NCBI RefSeq assembly: GCF_900114375.1
Contig: NZ_FOSV01000027.1
Coordinates: 1 to 61,905 of the forward strand
Origin: Methylorubrum salsuginis
GTDB lineage: Bacteria; Pseudomonadota; Alphaproteobacteria; Rhizobiales; Beijerinckiaceae
Direction: 5' to 3'
DNA length: 61,905 nt
The stretch's first letter is position 1. Each line of letters opens with the position of its first letter. Positions 43,883-52,606 of the stretch are shown here, piece after piece. The notes under the pieces are model-generated. The model made no database searches, was not told the DNA's origin, and worked only from the letters and a program-made list of their open reading frames with translations. Made by a program: the position numbers and the translations under genes.

Positions 43883-43914
43883 GACCCGGGGCGGCCCATG
43901 GGCCGCCCCGGGTC
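43883..43914. terminator. Long perfect palindrome, likely bidirectional terminator
   Basis: A 32-base perfect palindrome centred on CATG, with arms rich in GC (GACCCGGGGCGG...), lies between two convergent genes. The flanks CTTGAGAC (43873-43880) and GTCTCAAG (43912-43919) can also pair, extending the hairpin past a small bulge. No T tract follows on either side. Confidence 0.7.
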
Positions 43915-43944
43915 TCAAGAGCCGATTTTCGGCTTCCCGACTCC

Positions 43945-44514
43945 TCAGGCGCTCCGGGCTTGGTCGGGATGGCGGCCCTCCGCGAACTCCTCGACGATCT
44001 TGGCGCAGAAGGCCGGCAGGTCCTTGGGCGTGCGGCTGGTGACAAGCCCCTTGTCGCAGACAACCTCCTCGTCGACCCAGGTGCCGCCGGCGTTCTCGAT
44101 GTCCCGCCGAACGGTGGGGTAGGAGGTCAGCGTCCGGCCCTTCACGACGTCGGCCTCGATCAGGGTCCAAGGCCCGTGGCAGATGACCCCGACCGGTTTG
44201 CCCGCGGCAAAGAAGTCCCGGACGAACGCCACGACATCCTTGCTCGCCCGGAGCTTGTCGGCGCCGACGCAGCCGCCGGGCACGACGAGGCCGTCGTAGT
44301 CCGCGGCCGACGCCCCCTCGATGGTCCTGTCCACCTTGTAGCGGTTGGCGGGATCAAGGTCGTTGTTGACTGTCTCGGCTTCGCCGGCCTCCAGACCGAT
44401 GACCGTCACGGTCGCCCCGGCCTGCTTCACCGCCTCATGCGGCTTGGCGAACTCCGGATCCTCGGTGCCGCGCGGTGCGATCAGGATCGCGATCTTCTTG
44501 CCCTGCAAGCTCAT
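43945..44514 (-). CDS. DJ-1/PfpI-family protein, type 1 glutamine amidotransferase-like
   Basis: The 189 residues carry the PfpI fold: KKIAILIAPRGTEDPEFAKP, YDGLVVPGGCVGADKLRA and the nucleophile elbow VGVICHGPWTLIEADVVKG with the conserved Cys. Family members act as deglycases, proteases or chaperones under stress; the exact role here is open. The start at 44514 is chosen as it begins directly at the first strand. Confidence 0.9.
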   Translation of the reverse strand: MSLQGKKIAILIAPRGTEDPEFAKPHEAVKQAGATVTVIGLEAGEAETVNNDLDPANRYKVDRTIEGASAADYDGLVVPGGCVGADKLRASKDVVAFVRDFFAAGKPVGVICHGPWTLIEADVVKGRTLTSYPTVRRDIENAGGTWVDEEVVCDKGLVTSRTPKDLPAFCAKIVEEFAEGRHPDQARSA

Positions 44515-44952
44515 GTCATCGTCCTTCTGGGTGTCGGAACCTAACGGAGGCACCGTCGCGCCGTTCCGAACAACCGGATGCGGTCGATGCCGGAGGTATC
44601 CCGGCTGCGACGCCGTTTTCGCGGTGGCGGACGGCGCTCAGCGCCCGATAGACCCGGAGACGCGCCGGCATCACCGAACCGAGCGGCCGGTGCGCCGCCA
44701 GACTGTGTGCTGGGCGGAAAGTCATCTCACGGGATACGAAAGAGTTCCTTTGCGGCCCGAAGGGGCGCCCATCCGCCGAACGGTCGCCACGACGCATGTT
44801 CTAGGCGCCTTCACCTCTCGGCAGGCAGCGTGGGTCGTTCGGACGATCCGCCGATCCGCGAATCCCCGCCCAGCGGCGGGATCGTCCGCGGCCGGGTGGG
44901 GATGCGAGACGGCGGGACGATCATCTGCCCTGACCAAGCGGGCATCACGGGC
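44515..44952. other. Intergenic region with no supported gene
   Basis: This 438-bp gap lies upstream of the DJ-1 gene and downstream of the aldo/keto reductase gene. ORFs crossing it are low-complexity shadows. It contains a short inverted repeat near CCCAGCGGCGGGATCG (about 44868-44885). I see no RNA gene. Confidence 0.4.
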
Positions 44953-45792
44953 CTACAACATGGGAAGGTGGCGTGGTCGGGGACCCCGCGGAAACGCTGC
45001 GTCGATCCGCATGAACTCGTCTTCCGTCAGCCGCAGCGGGCCAGCGCTGGCGTTGTCGGCGGCATGCTCGGGACTGGACGCCTTGGGGATCGTGAAGGTG
45101 GACGGCCTCCACGCCAGGAACCGGAGCGCGACCTGACGGGCGGTCGCGCCGTGGTTCGCCGCGACCTCATCCAGGACGCGGCCGCCCGATGTTCGTGGGC
45201 CAGGGAAGCTGCCATGGCCGAATGGGCTGTAGGCGACGACGGCGACGCCGTGATCCTCGCACCAGGGCTGGACGGCGTGCTCGATTGCACGCTCCTCCAA
45301 GTGGTAGAGAACCTGGTTGCAGGCGATGCGGCCCTCGCCCCCGGCCTTCCAGGCGGCTTCAAGGTTGGGCACATCGAAGTTGCTCACCCCCCAGGACAGG
45401 ATCTTGCCCTGTTCGCGGAGCCGCTCGAAGCCGGCGAAGGTGTCCTCAAGGGGATGCGAGCCAGGCCAGTGCAGCAGGTAACAGTCCAGCCTGTCGGTGC
45501 GCAGGCGCGCGAGCGAGCGCTCGCAGGCCGCCACCGTCCCGGCAAGCGAGGCGTTGCTGGGGAGGACCTTGGAGACGAGGAACACGTCATCGCGCCGACC
45601 GGCGATTGCCTCGCCGACCACGGTCTCGGCGTCACCGTACATCTCGGCGGTATCGATGTGCGTCATGCCGAGGTCGAGGCCGCGGCGGAGCGCTGCGACC
45701 GCGGTGGGCCGGTGCGCGTCGTCGATGTACCAGGTTCCCTGGCCAATCACTGCAACCTCGCGCGGCACGGGACCAAACGGGCGCTGCTCCAT
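44953..45792 (-). CDS. Aldo/keto reductase
   Basis: The 279-residue NADPH-dependent oxidoreductase has the full catalytic tetrad: D47 and Y52 (HIDTAEMYGDAE), K75 (FLVSKVLPSN) and H108 (YLLHWPG). Coenzyme-binding stretches include VAVVAYSPFGHG and TFTIPKASSPEHAADN. The start at 45792 is preferred because MEQRPFGP begins the fold directly. Substrate is probably a small aldehyde, but this is not determined. Confidence 0.92.
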   Translation of the reverse strand: MEQRPFGPVPREVAVIGQGTWYIDDAHRPTAVAALRRGLDLGMTHIDTAEMYGDAETVVGEAIAGRRDDVFLVSKVLPSNASLAGTVAACERSLARLRTDRLDCYLLHWPGSHPLEDTFAGFERLREQGKILSWGVSNFDVPNLEAAWKAGGEGRIACNQVLYHLEERAIEHAVQPWCEDHGVAVVAYSPFGHGSFPGPRTSGGRVLDEVAANHGATARQVALRFLAWRPSTFTIPKASSPEHAADNASAGPLRLTEDEFMRIDAAFPRGPRPRHLPML

Positions 45793-45825
45793 GGATTTCC
45801 CTCCATCCGTGGACGGCACGTGCGC

Positions 45826-46014
45826 CTAAGGCGCGAACACCGCGCGCACGCAGCCGTCCGTCTCGTGCCTAAACATGTCGTAGCCGCGCGGTCCGTCCTC
45901 AAGGGAGAAACGGTGGGTGGCGAGGCAGGCCCGGTTGAGCTCGCCCTTCTGGGAGTGCTTCAGCGGCCGGTCCATGTCGGCTTGTCCGTGTTGTTGGGCG
46001 GTGCGCACCGTCAT
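45826..46014 (-). pseudogene. C-terminal remnant of a zinc-dependent alcohol dehydrogenase
   Basis: The 62 codons (VRTAQQHGQADMDRPLKH, LATHRFSLEDGPRGYDMF, DGCVRAVFAP) match the extreme C terminus of glutathione-independent formaldehyde/alcohol dehydrogenases of the zinc MDR family. The catalytic and cofactor domains are absent and upstream sequence shows no trace of them. The remnant lies just upstream of the aldo/keto reductase on the same strand. Confidence 0.78.
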
Positions 46015-46235
46015 AACGCACCGTTTGGTCGCGCATTCCGTCGTCGCTGTACCCTACCTAAAGAATCGGATGCTGCGAACTTGCGCTTAGGCGTGCCTTC
46101 CAAAGTCCGCTGATGTGTCACAACATGAGCAGGTTCGGGCACATTAGCCCCCCACCAACGAAGCCGTGCTCGATGTCGAACCTGCACCGCAAACGAACAT
46201 GCCTGTGCTGAGCGCCCTCGTAGGAAGCCGCAGTC

Positions 46236-47147
46236 CTACTCGCGTGATCCGGCCACGCTCGGCGGCGCAGGTTCGTCCCGAGGCGGGTGTCCGAACATGG
46301 CCTTGTAGGCGCGGCTGAAGGCTGCCTCCGACTCGTATCCGACGCGTAATGCGACTTCTCCGACACGCGCCTCGCGGGCGACCAGCATGTCCCGGGCGAG
46401 CGTGAGCCGCCACTCGTTCTGGTAGCGTAGGGGCGAGCGCCCGACGAGCGCGGTGAACCGGTCGCAGAAGCTCGACCGCGACATGCCGGCCGCGTCCGCC
46501 AGGGCCTCGACGCCCCAGGGCCGCGACGGACGCTCGTGCATGACCTTCAACGCCCGGGCAATGCGGGCGTCCGAAAGCCCTCCCAGCCATCCGGTGGGGT
46601 GCCCACGCCGTACCCAGGTCCGTAGGGTGCGGATGACGATGACATCGATGATCCGCGAGATCATCAGGGCCGCGCCCGGCTCGTCGTCGGTCACCTCGAC
46701 CATCAGGAAGGGCACGATGCCATCCAGCCACCCCGCCCCCTCGTCGCGCTGGATGTGGATGCGTTCGGGCAGGGCCGAGACCATGCCGCGCAGGGCGTGG
46801 GGGTCGAACCAGAACCGACAGACGATCACCGACGCATGCGAGGCGGACGCCACCAGCCTGGCCCCTCCGAGCCCGCGGGGCAGAAGCACGAGATCGCCCG
46901 CGTTTATGACGACGCTCTCCATGCCATCGCCCTCGACGAGGAGCGAACCCTCGGCGACCACGAGGACATGGGCGGCCCCGGCCTCTAGGTCCAGGCTCGC
47001 CGACCGCGCGACCTCAAGGGACCGGACGTGGTCCCCGGTGAGCTTGATCTGCGCCAGGACGAGGGAGAGGAGGTCGCCGGTGGCGACGCTTGGTCCACCC
47101 TCCGGATGAACGGTCAAGTTTTCGAGCGATCCGGTCATGGGTGCCAT
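46236..47147 (-). CDS. AraC-family transcriptional regulator with cupin_6 sensor domain
   Basis: The 303-residue protein has an N-terminal cupin-like domain (VLVVAEGSLLVEGDGMESVV, INAGDLVLLPRG) and a C-terminal double helix-turn-helix (WGVEALADAAGMSRSSFCDR, VGEVALRVGYESEAAFSRAY, GHPPRDE). Two in-frame ATGs three codons apart (47147 and 47138) are possible starts. It is divergent from the small membrane protein gene at 47298, which it may control. Confidence 0.92.
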   Translation of the reverse strand: MAPMTGSLENLTVHPEGGPSVATGDLLSLVLAQIKLTGDHVRSLEVARSASLDLEAGAAHVLVVAEGSLLVEGDGMESVVINAGDLVLLPRGLGGARLVASASHASVIVCRFWFDPHALRGMVSALPERIHIQRDEGAGWLDGIVPFLMVEVTDDEPGAALMISRIIDVIVIRTLRTWVRRGHPTGWLGGLSDARIARALKVMHERPSRPWGVEALADAAGMSRSSFCDRFTALVGRSPLRYQNEWRLTLARDMLVAREARVGEVALRVGYESEAAFSRAYKAMFGHPPRDEPAPPSVAGSRE

Positions 47148-47297
47148 CGGCGTCCGTTTGTAAAAGTGCCTTCCGAAGCGAGGCATATCCCCCTGCAAAG
47201 ACACCGCTTTCACGAGACCCGGCGGATCAGTCGCCGGCGTCTTCCGCGTGATTATTCGTCGCCCGGATCCTCCGCCTCGCCCCCGAAAGGAACGTCT

Positions 47298-47876
47298 ATG
47301 ACGACCGTCCAGAAAACCGGCCGTGACACTACGCACTGGCTGAGCTCGTATTACTTCCTCCGCGCCGGGGTTTCCGTCGGCTGGGTCGCTGCCGCCTTCA
47401 CCATCGGAAAAGCCATGCCGCCGGCTGCGGCGGCGCTCCTGGTCGCCTACCCCGCCTGGGATGCCGTCGCCAACGTCATCGACGCACGTCGCAGCGGCGG
47501 CTTGGCCGCCAATCCCAGCCAAGCCCTCAACGCGGCCGCCAGCACCGTCGTCGCCGTCGCGGTGGCGGTCGCGCTCGGTTCCGGCATGCACGCGGTGCTG
47601 GCAGTGTTCGGTGTCTGGGCAATCCTGTCCGGGCTGTTGCAGCTCGCGACCGGCGTGCGGCGCTGGCAGGAGGGCGCCCAGTGGGCGATGGTGCTCAGCG
47701 GAGCCCAATCGGCCCTCGCGGGCGGCCACTTCATCTTCAAGGCAAACGGCGTCTCGACGCCGGCGATCACGGACATCGCGCCCTACGCCGCGTTCGGCGC
47801 CGCCTACTTCCTGGTCTCGGCCGTATGGTTGACCGTGGCGCAGGCGCGGAAGGCGACGACGGAACGGACCGCATGA
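47298..47876 (+). CDS. Small multi-helix membrane protein (DUF308-like)
   Basis: The 192 residues contain about six hydrophobic helices (YYFLRAGVSVGWVAAAFTIG, AAASTVVAVAVAVALGSGM, AVLAVFGVWAILSGLLQLAT, YAAFGAAYFLVSAVWLTVAQ). The spacing resembles DUF308/HdeD-type proteins, but the assignment is weak. A ribosome site GAAAGGAACG precedes the ATG. No enzyme motif is seen. Confidence 0.8.
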   Translation: MTTVQKTGRDTTHWLSSYYFLRAGVSVGWVAAAFTIGKAMPPAAAALLVAYPAWDAVANVIDARRSGGLAANPSQALNAAASTVVAVAVAVALGSGMHAVLAVFGVWAILSGLLQLATGVRRWQEGAQWAMVLSGAQSALAGGHFIFKANGVSTPAITDIAPYAAFGAAYFLVSAVWLTVAQARKATTERTA

Positions 47877-48143
47877 ACCTGCGTGGCGCCGGCGGAACGC
47901 TCGAATCGCGCGTAGCCGCCGGCTGCCTGCCTTGAGCCCGTCCTCGGCGAACGGGCCTCGGCGTTTCTCGACCACCTGACGCGGGCGTTCCCGCGGGGCA
48001 CGCCGGAGGAACTCGCGGCCTACATCGGCGCGTGAGGTGCGGACCAGTGCCTCAAGGCCTGCGCATCAACGAGGGTGCGGCGGGCGTCCTCGGTCGGCGG
48101 CCGGTGTTCCCGCAAGCAGCCGGTGTCCAGTGACCGAGGTGGT

Positions 48144-48956
48144 CTACGCCACGAAGCGGACGACGCCGCCCTCGACACGCAGCGCCGCACCGCTGGTCGC
48201 GGATGCCTGGTCCGAGCAGGCGTAGACGATCATGTTGGCGACCTCCTGGGTCGTCGCGAACCGCCCGAGCAGGCTCGTCGGTCTGAGCGACGCCAGGAAG
48301 GCCTGCTCGGCTTCCTCCTGGGTGATACCCTGGTCCCTCGCCTGCCGCGCCATGAGGTTGCCGAGGATCTCGGACCGGGTCGGGCCTGGCAGGACCGCGT
48401 TCACCGTGACGCCCGTGCCCGCGACCGCCTCGGCCAGCCCGCGCGACACGGCGAGCTGCGCGGTCTTGGTCATGCCGTAGTCGAGCATCTCCTTAGGGGT
48501 GTTGACCGCGGACTCGCTGCTGACGAACACGACCCGTCCCCAGCCCTTGCGGACCATCCTCGGGAGGTAGTGCCGGCTCGCGCGCACGCCGCTCATCACG
48601 TTGAGGTGGAACAGCCCCAGCCAGTCGGCGTCGGGGATGGCGGCGATGTCCTCGATGCCCGCGTAGGGGCGGAGGTGGGCCGTGCCGACGTTGTTGACGA
48701 GGATGTCGGCGTCCGGGACCTGCGCGACGAGCGCCTCCACGCCTTCCATCGTCGAGAGGTCGGCGGCGACACCGGATACGTCGCCGCCGGGAACGGCGTC
48801 CCGGATCTGCCGCACCGCCTCGTCGACCCGCGCGTTGCCGCGACCGTTGACGACGACCGCCGCGCCGGCTCGCGCCAACCCTTCGGCCGTCCCGCGGCCG
48901 ATGCCGGCGGTGGACCCGGTCACGATGGCTTTCCTGCCGGTGAGAACGATGTGCAT
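48144..48956 (-). CDS. SDR-family NAD(P)-dependent oxidoreductase
   Basis: The 270 residues form a classical short-chain dehydrogenase: cofactor loop VTGSTAGIGRGTAEGL, NNVGT, catalytic Ser in VVFVSSESAV and YxxxK in LDYGMTKTAQLAVSR, and NAVLPGPTRSE. The TGSTxGIG loop with Arg in NGRGNARVD favours NADP. Substrate unknown. Upstream are about 240 bases without a gene. Confidence 0.92.
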   Translation of the reverse strand: MHIVLTGRKAIVTGSTAGIGRGTAEGLARAGAAVVVNGRGNARVDEAVRQIRDAVPGGDVSGVAADLSTMEGVEALVAQVPDADILVNNVGTAHLRPYAGIEDIAAIPDADWLGLFHLNVMSGVRASRHYLPRMVRKGWGRVVFVSSESAVNTPKEMLDYGMTKTAQLAVSRGLAEAVAGTGVTVNAVLPGPTRSEILGNLMARQARDQGITQEEAEQAFLASLRPTSLLGRFATTQEVANMIVYACSDQASATSGAALRVEGGVVRFVA

Positions 48957-49193
48957 GATGTCGGTTCCGTTGACATTCGCCTGTCGGGAGGGAGCCGTAC
49001 GCCGGCTCGGCGGGCTGCGGGGCGAACCTCACGAGATCCTGGCGAGCGAGCGAGCGACGCCGAGCCGAAGCACCGTTGGAGGTGGGCCGACGCGGACTTG
49101 GCCGCCCGCCGTGCCGCCGGGGAGAGGCCACCATGCCCCCTGCCGGTTCGCACCCTTCCGGTTGGCGGTCAGGCAGGGCGCGAAGGCGAAATT

Positions 49194-49865
49194 TCAGAGT
49201 GTGACGCCGACGCTCGCCAGGAAGGTGTCCATCCGGTCGTCGACCTCGGCCTTCGTTTCCGCCCACGCCGGGAACGACCGGAGCAGGTTGTCGTGCCAGG
49301 CGACGAGGTTCGGGAACTCCCCGAGCGGGAACCTTGCGCGGCCTGCCTGGGAGAAGGGAGCCGCGACGTCGAGGTCGGCCAGGGTCAGGGCATCGCCGAC
49401 CATGAACGCGCGGCCTTCGAGATGCTTGTCGAGCACCTTCGCCGCCGCACGGATCTTGCCCTCCGCGAAGGCGATGAGGTTCTCGTCCTTCGGCAGGTTC
49501 ATGACGGTCTTCCCGACCCGCTCGTCGAAGATCGTGACGGTGAAGGTGCGCCACTGCTCGCCCGACCAGAACATCCACTGGAGCACCCGGGAGCGATCCT
49601 TCTCCGTGGTCCCGAGCAGCGGCGAGTTCATCTTGTTGGCCAGGTACAGGTTGATCGCCGCGGCCTCGTAGAGGACGAAGTCCCCGTCCACCAGGACCGG
49701 CGTCAGGCCGTGCGGGTTGAGACGCAACTTGAACTCCTCGGTCTGGCTCTCGCCCTTGAACAGGTCGACCTTCACGCGCTCCAGCTCGATGCCCATGATT
49801 TTCGCGGCGGTGGTCACCCGGCGCAGGCTGCCCGAACCGGGGTCGCCGTAAATCTTCATCGTCAT
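49194..49865 (-). CDS. Glutathione S-transferase family protein
   Basis: The 223-residue protein has the thioredoxin-like N domain (MKIYGDPGSGSLRRVTTAAK, NPHGLTPVLVDGDFVLYEAA with cis-Pro and the ESxAI-like EAAAI motif) and the helical C domain (FMVGDALTLADLDVAA). Ser12 or Ser14 may be the catalytic residue. It should conjugate or reduce electrophiles with glutathione. Two LysR-type boxes lie upstream. Confidence 0.92.
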   Translation of the reverse strand: MTMKIYGDPGSGSLRRVTTAAKIMGIELERVKVDLFKGESQTEEFKLRLNPHGLTPVLVDGDFVLYEAAAINLYLANKMNSPLLGTTEKDRSRVLQWMFWSGEQWRTFTVTIFDERVGKTVMNLPKDENLIAFAEGKIRAAAKVLDKHLEGRAFMVGDALTLADLDVAAPFSQAGRARFPLGEFPNLVAWHDNLLRSFPAWAETKAEVDDRMDTFLASVGVTL

Positions 49866-49919
49866 GGCTTTTCCTTCCGTCCCGGGCCCGTTGCGACCCG
49901 TCGAGAAGGGATGTGGCTC

Positions 49920-49934
49920 ATTCACTCAGAGAAT
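49920..49934. promoter_or_regulatory. LysR-type box 1 upstream of the GST gene (ATTC-N7-GAAT)
   Basis: ATTC-ACTCAGA-GAAT, a T-N11-A palindrome 55 bases upstream of the GST start. Its centre is 42 bases from that of box 2, four helical turns, so both boxes lie on one face of the DNA. Confidence 0.6.
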
Positions 49935-49961
49935 AATATTGACGAAGAAGCCATACGAACT

Positions 49962-49976
49962 ATTCTCATTCAGAAT
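49962..49976. promoter_or_regulatory. LysR-type box 2 upstream of the GST gene (ATTC-N7-GAAT)
   Basis: ATTC-TCATTCA-GAAT; the palindrome extends to ATTCT-N5-AGAAT. It matches box 1 in spacing and end bases and lies in the same low-GC promoter stretch. Confidence 0.62.
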
Positions 49977-50011
49977 GGTGAGATGGATCTCGCAGGCGGC
50001 TATCCAGGGCC

Positions 50012-50386
50012 TTAGTCAGCCAGTTCGACAGACAGACGGTCGGGGTAGAAAGCCAAGCGCCCGGTGATTTCACCCACCGCCTCGAAGGGTGCCTCGTAGG
50101 TCCAGACGGCGTTCATCCCCGCGTCCCCGAGAGCGGGTATGCTGTAGTAGTTCGCATCGCCCTTGTATGGACAATAGGTCGTGTGCTGGGATCTCACCAA
50201 TTGGGACATGTCGACGTCGCTGCGAGGAATGTATTGAACAGGCGGATAGGACGCCTCCGTGAGGGTCAGCGCGTTCCGTGTTCGTGCGATGTGCAGCATG
50301 TCCCTACTGACAAGGACCATTGACCGGCATTTTCCAATGGCGATGGGATGGCTTGCATCGGGCGTCAGAATTTTGCGATTGCTCAT
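50012..50386 (-). CDS. DUF427 domain protein
   Basis: The 124 residues from ATG 50386 match DUF427: PPVQYIPRSDVDMSQLVRSQ, HTTYCPYKGDANYYSI and the Trp/Glu stretch NAVWTYEAPFEAVGEITGRL with FYPDRLSVEL. The fold is a small beta-tent; no activity is established. It is divergent from the LysR gene at 50475, with 88 AT-richer bases between them. Confidence 0.9.
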   Translation of the reverse strand: MSNRKILTPDASHPIAIGKCRSMVLVSRDMLHIARTRNALTLTEASYPPVQYIPRSDVDMSQLVRSQHTTYCPYKGDANYYSIPALGDAGMNAVWTYEAPFEAVGEITGRLAFYPDRLSVELAD

Positions 50387-50474
50387 GGTAACTCCCCTCA
50401 AGGTCTCTTTATAGCCGGCGAACAAGCTTACAAGATTTATGAAAAAATAGCTTCTATCCTCTCGCGGAATGTGA

Positions 50475-51389
50475 ATGATGGATAAGTTGGATGCGATGCG
50501 AACGTTCGTGCGCGTCGTCGAGAGCGGAAGTTTCTCGCAGGCGGCGCGGGATCTGAACGTCAGCCAACCGACGGTCAGCAAGCAGCTCGCCGCTCTTGAG
50601 GCGCGCCTCGGGACGCAGCTCCTGGCAAGGAACTCCCGCACCCTCGCCGTGACGCCTGCCGGGCAGGACTACTACGAAGACACCCTGCGCATCCTGCAGG
50701 ACCTCGACTTCGCCGAGGAGAGGGTCGCCGCGGGACAGTCGGCCCCCTCTGGCCTGGTCCGCGTCACCCTCTCCCCGGCATTCGGGAGGATGCTCGTCAT
50801 CCCCCGGCTGGCGGCGTTCAGGGAAACCTTCCCCGACGTGTCGGTCGAGATGGAGGTCTCCGGTAGGCACGTCGACCTCATCGAGGAGGGAATGGACGTC
50901 GCGATCCGCATCGGCCGGCTCTCGGACTCCGCCCTCGTCGCGCGACGCATCGGCGACATGCGGATGATCACCTTGGCGTCGGCCGGCTACCTTGCCCGGC
51001 ACGGTACGCCGAGGACCCTGGACGAACTCAGCCACCACCAGCGCATCGGCTACGTATACCAGGGGAACATCGTCGGCTGGGGCTTCGACGTGGACGGCCG
51101 GCAGGTGACGGTCGACGGCGGCGGGGCGTTCCGCACGAACGACGCCGAGCATGTCCGCGGCGCGGTGCTCGCAGGCCTCGGCATCGCCCACCACGCGAGT
51201 TGGCTGTTCACCGACGTCCTGGCCTCCGGTGAGGTCGTCCGCATCCTGGACGAGTATGCGCCGCCGGCCTTCCCGATCCACGCGGTCACCGCCGCCGGAC
51301 GGCGCATGCCCTCCCGCGTGAGGCACTTCATCGAGTTCCTCGCGGCGATCTGCGCCGAGGAGCCGGAGTTGAGGGTGGGCGACGGGTAA
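50475..51389 (+). CDS. LysR-family transcriptional regulator (intact)
   Basis: The 304-residue protein has a complete N-terminal helix-turn-helix (MRTFVRVVESGSFSQAARDL, NVSQPTVSKQLAALEARLG) and a type 2 periplasmic-binding effector domain (VRVTLSPAFGRMLVIPRLAA, EGMDVAIRIGRLSDSALVAR). This subgroup often controls SDR, GST or oxidoreductase genes beside it. It lies between two units (GST and SDR) that carry the same T-N11-A palindrome, making it the best candidate to bind them. Confidence 0.93.
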   Translation: MMDKLDAMRTFVRVVESGSFSQAARDLNVSQPTVSKQLAALEARLGTQLLARNSRTLAVTPAGQDYYEDTLRILQDLDFAEERVAAGQSAPSGLVRVTLSPAFGRMLVIPRLAAFRETFPDVSVEMEVSGRHVDLIEEGMDVAIRIGRLSDSALVARRIGDMRMITLASAGYLARHGTPRTLDELSHHQRIGYVYQGNIVGWGFDVDGRQVTVDGGGAFRTNDAEHVRGAVLAGLGIAHHASWLFTDVLASGEVVRILDEYAPPAFPIHAVTAAGRRMPSRVRHFIEFLAAICAEEPELRVGDG

Positions 51390-51621
51390 GCCAGTCAACA
51401 CATCGTCCATGACATCGCTGCCGGTGAACATGCGCGATGCCCTTCGAGGGGCATCTGGTCCTGAACCATGGTTAGGGACTGGCATGCCCTCTACCAACGA
51501 TGCGTCCTTTCTCGCAGGTGAGGGACGTGCCATGCGTGAAACGGCAAACAGTCCCGATCAGGGGGCACCACGGTACAGGCGTCACGGCAGGAGCAACGAG
51601 ATGCCTGAGACTGTGACCGCA

Positions 51622-51838
51622 GATAGCCGACGCGGTCCCCGCCCGCGAAGCCGTCCACGCCCGGGCCGACCGCGGTGACGGTGCCGGCAGCCTCGATGCC
51701 CATGACGCGTCCTGGCACGTCCCGGGAGATCAGCCCATTGCGGTGCAGGACGTCGAGGTCGTTGAACCCGATGGCTTCCTGCGTGAGCTTGACCATGCCG
51801 GCGGCCGGAGCACCGACGGCGCGCTCCTCGGCCCGCAT
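51622..51838 (-). pseudogene. Truncated N-terminal fragment of an MDR-family quinone oxidoreductase
   Basis: About 72 codons match the N-terminal part of NADPH:quinone reductases: KLTQEAIGFNDLDVLHRNGL, VMGIEAAGTVTAVGPGVDGF and GGDRVGYL. Then the frame enters unrelated sequence and ends. The Rossmann domain is missing, so it is not functional. It sits 18 bases downstream of the SDR gene on the same strand, likely an old operon partner. Confidence 0.75.
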
Positions 51839-51856
51839 GACCTCCGGGCCACGACG

Positions 51857-52606
51857 TCAGACCTGCGCCCAGCCGCCGTCGACGGTGAGTTCGATGCCGG
51901 TCACGTACGACGCGTCGTCCGAGGCCAGGAACAGGGCCGCCTTTGCGATATCGTCGCCCGTGCCGATGCGGCCGGCCGGCACCTGTGCCTGGATGCGGGC
52001 GTTGATCCCGTCGATGCTGTCGACCGGTATCCCGGTCTTGCGCATGATGCCCGTCGCGGTGTGCCCGGGCGCCAGGGCGTTCACGCGGATGCCACGGCCC
52101 TTGAGGTCCGTCGTGAGGGTGCGCGCGAACGAGCGGATCGCGGCCTTCGTCGCCGAGTACACGCTGAAGTCCGGCAGGCCCTTGGAGCCGGCAATCGACG
52201 TGTTGAGGATGACCGACCCGCCGTTCGGGATGAGCGGCAGCAGCCTCTGGACGGTGAAGAACGTGCCCTTAGCGTTCGTGTCGAAGGTGTAGTCGAAATC
52301 TTCCTCCTTGACCTGCTCGAACGGACCGAGGCGGGCACCGCCCGCGTTGGCGAACAGGACGTCGACACGACCGTGCTTGTTCTCGACGTGGACCTTGAGG
52401 GCGTCGAGATCCGTGAGCTTGCCGATATCACCGCGGAACGCCTCGACGGATCCCCCGATCTCCCGCACGGCGGCATCCAGGGTGTCCTGGTTTCGGCCGG
52501 TGATGATGACGGTGGCGCCCTCCTCGACGAACAGGCGCGCGGTCGAGCGACCCATGCCGTCGCTCCCGCCGGTGATGACTGCTATCTTTCCATTGAGCTT
52601 ACCCAT
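51857..52606 (-). CDS. SDR-family oxidoreductase (glucose/ribitol dehydrogenase-like)
   Basis: The 249-residue enzyme has cofactor loop VITGGSDGMGRSTARLF, NAGG, catalytic Ser in ILNTSIAGSKG and YxxxK in FSVYSATKAAIRSFART, ending with the typical LTVDGGWAQV. The Arg in IITGRNQDTLDAA suggests NADP preference. A LysR-type palindrome lies about 100 bases upstream. Confidence 0.93.
   Translation of the reverse strand: MGKLNGKIAVITGGSDGMGRSTARLFVEEGATVIITGRNQDTLDAAVREIGGSVEAFRGDIGKLTDLDALKVHVENKHGRVDVLFANAGGARLGPFEQVKEEDFDYTFDTNAKGTFFTVQRLLPLIPNGGSVILNTSIAGSKGLPDFSVYSATKAAIRSFARTLTTDLKGRGIRVNALAPGHTATGIMRKTGIPVDSIDGINARIQAQVPAGRIGTGDDIAKAALFLASDDASYVTGIELTVDGGWAQV

Noticed and set aside
44578..46113. 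511-codon plus-strand ORF across the aldo/keto reductase region
   Set aside because: It is the antisense shadow of the aldo/keto reductase and flanking noncoding DNA, with no protein features.
47935..48035. Possible C-terminal gene scrap (frame with FLDHLTRAFPRGTPEELAAY)
   Set aside because: About 30 protein-like codons end at a stop at 48035, but there is no start and no family I can name; too little to call.
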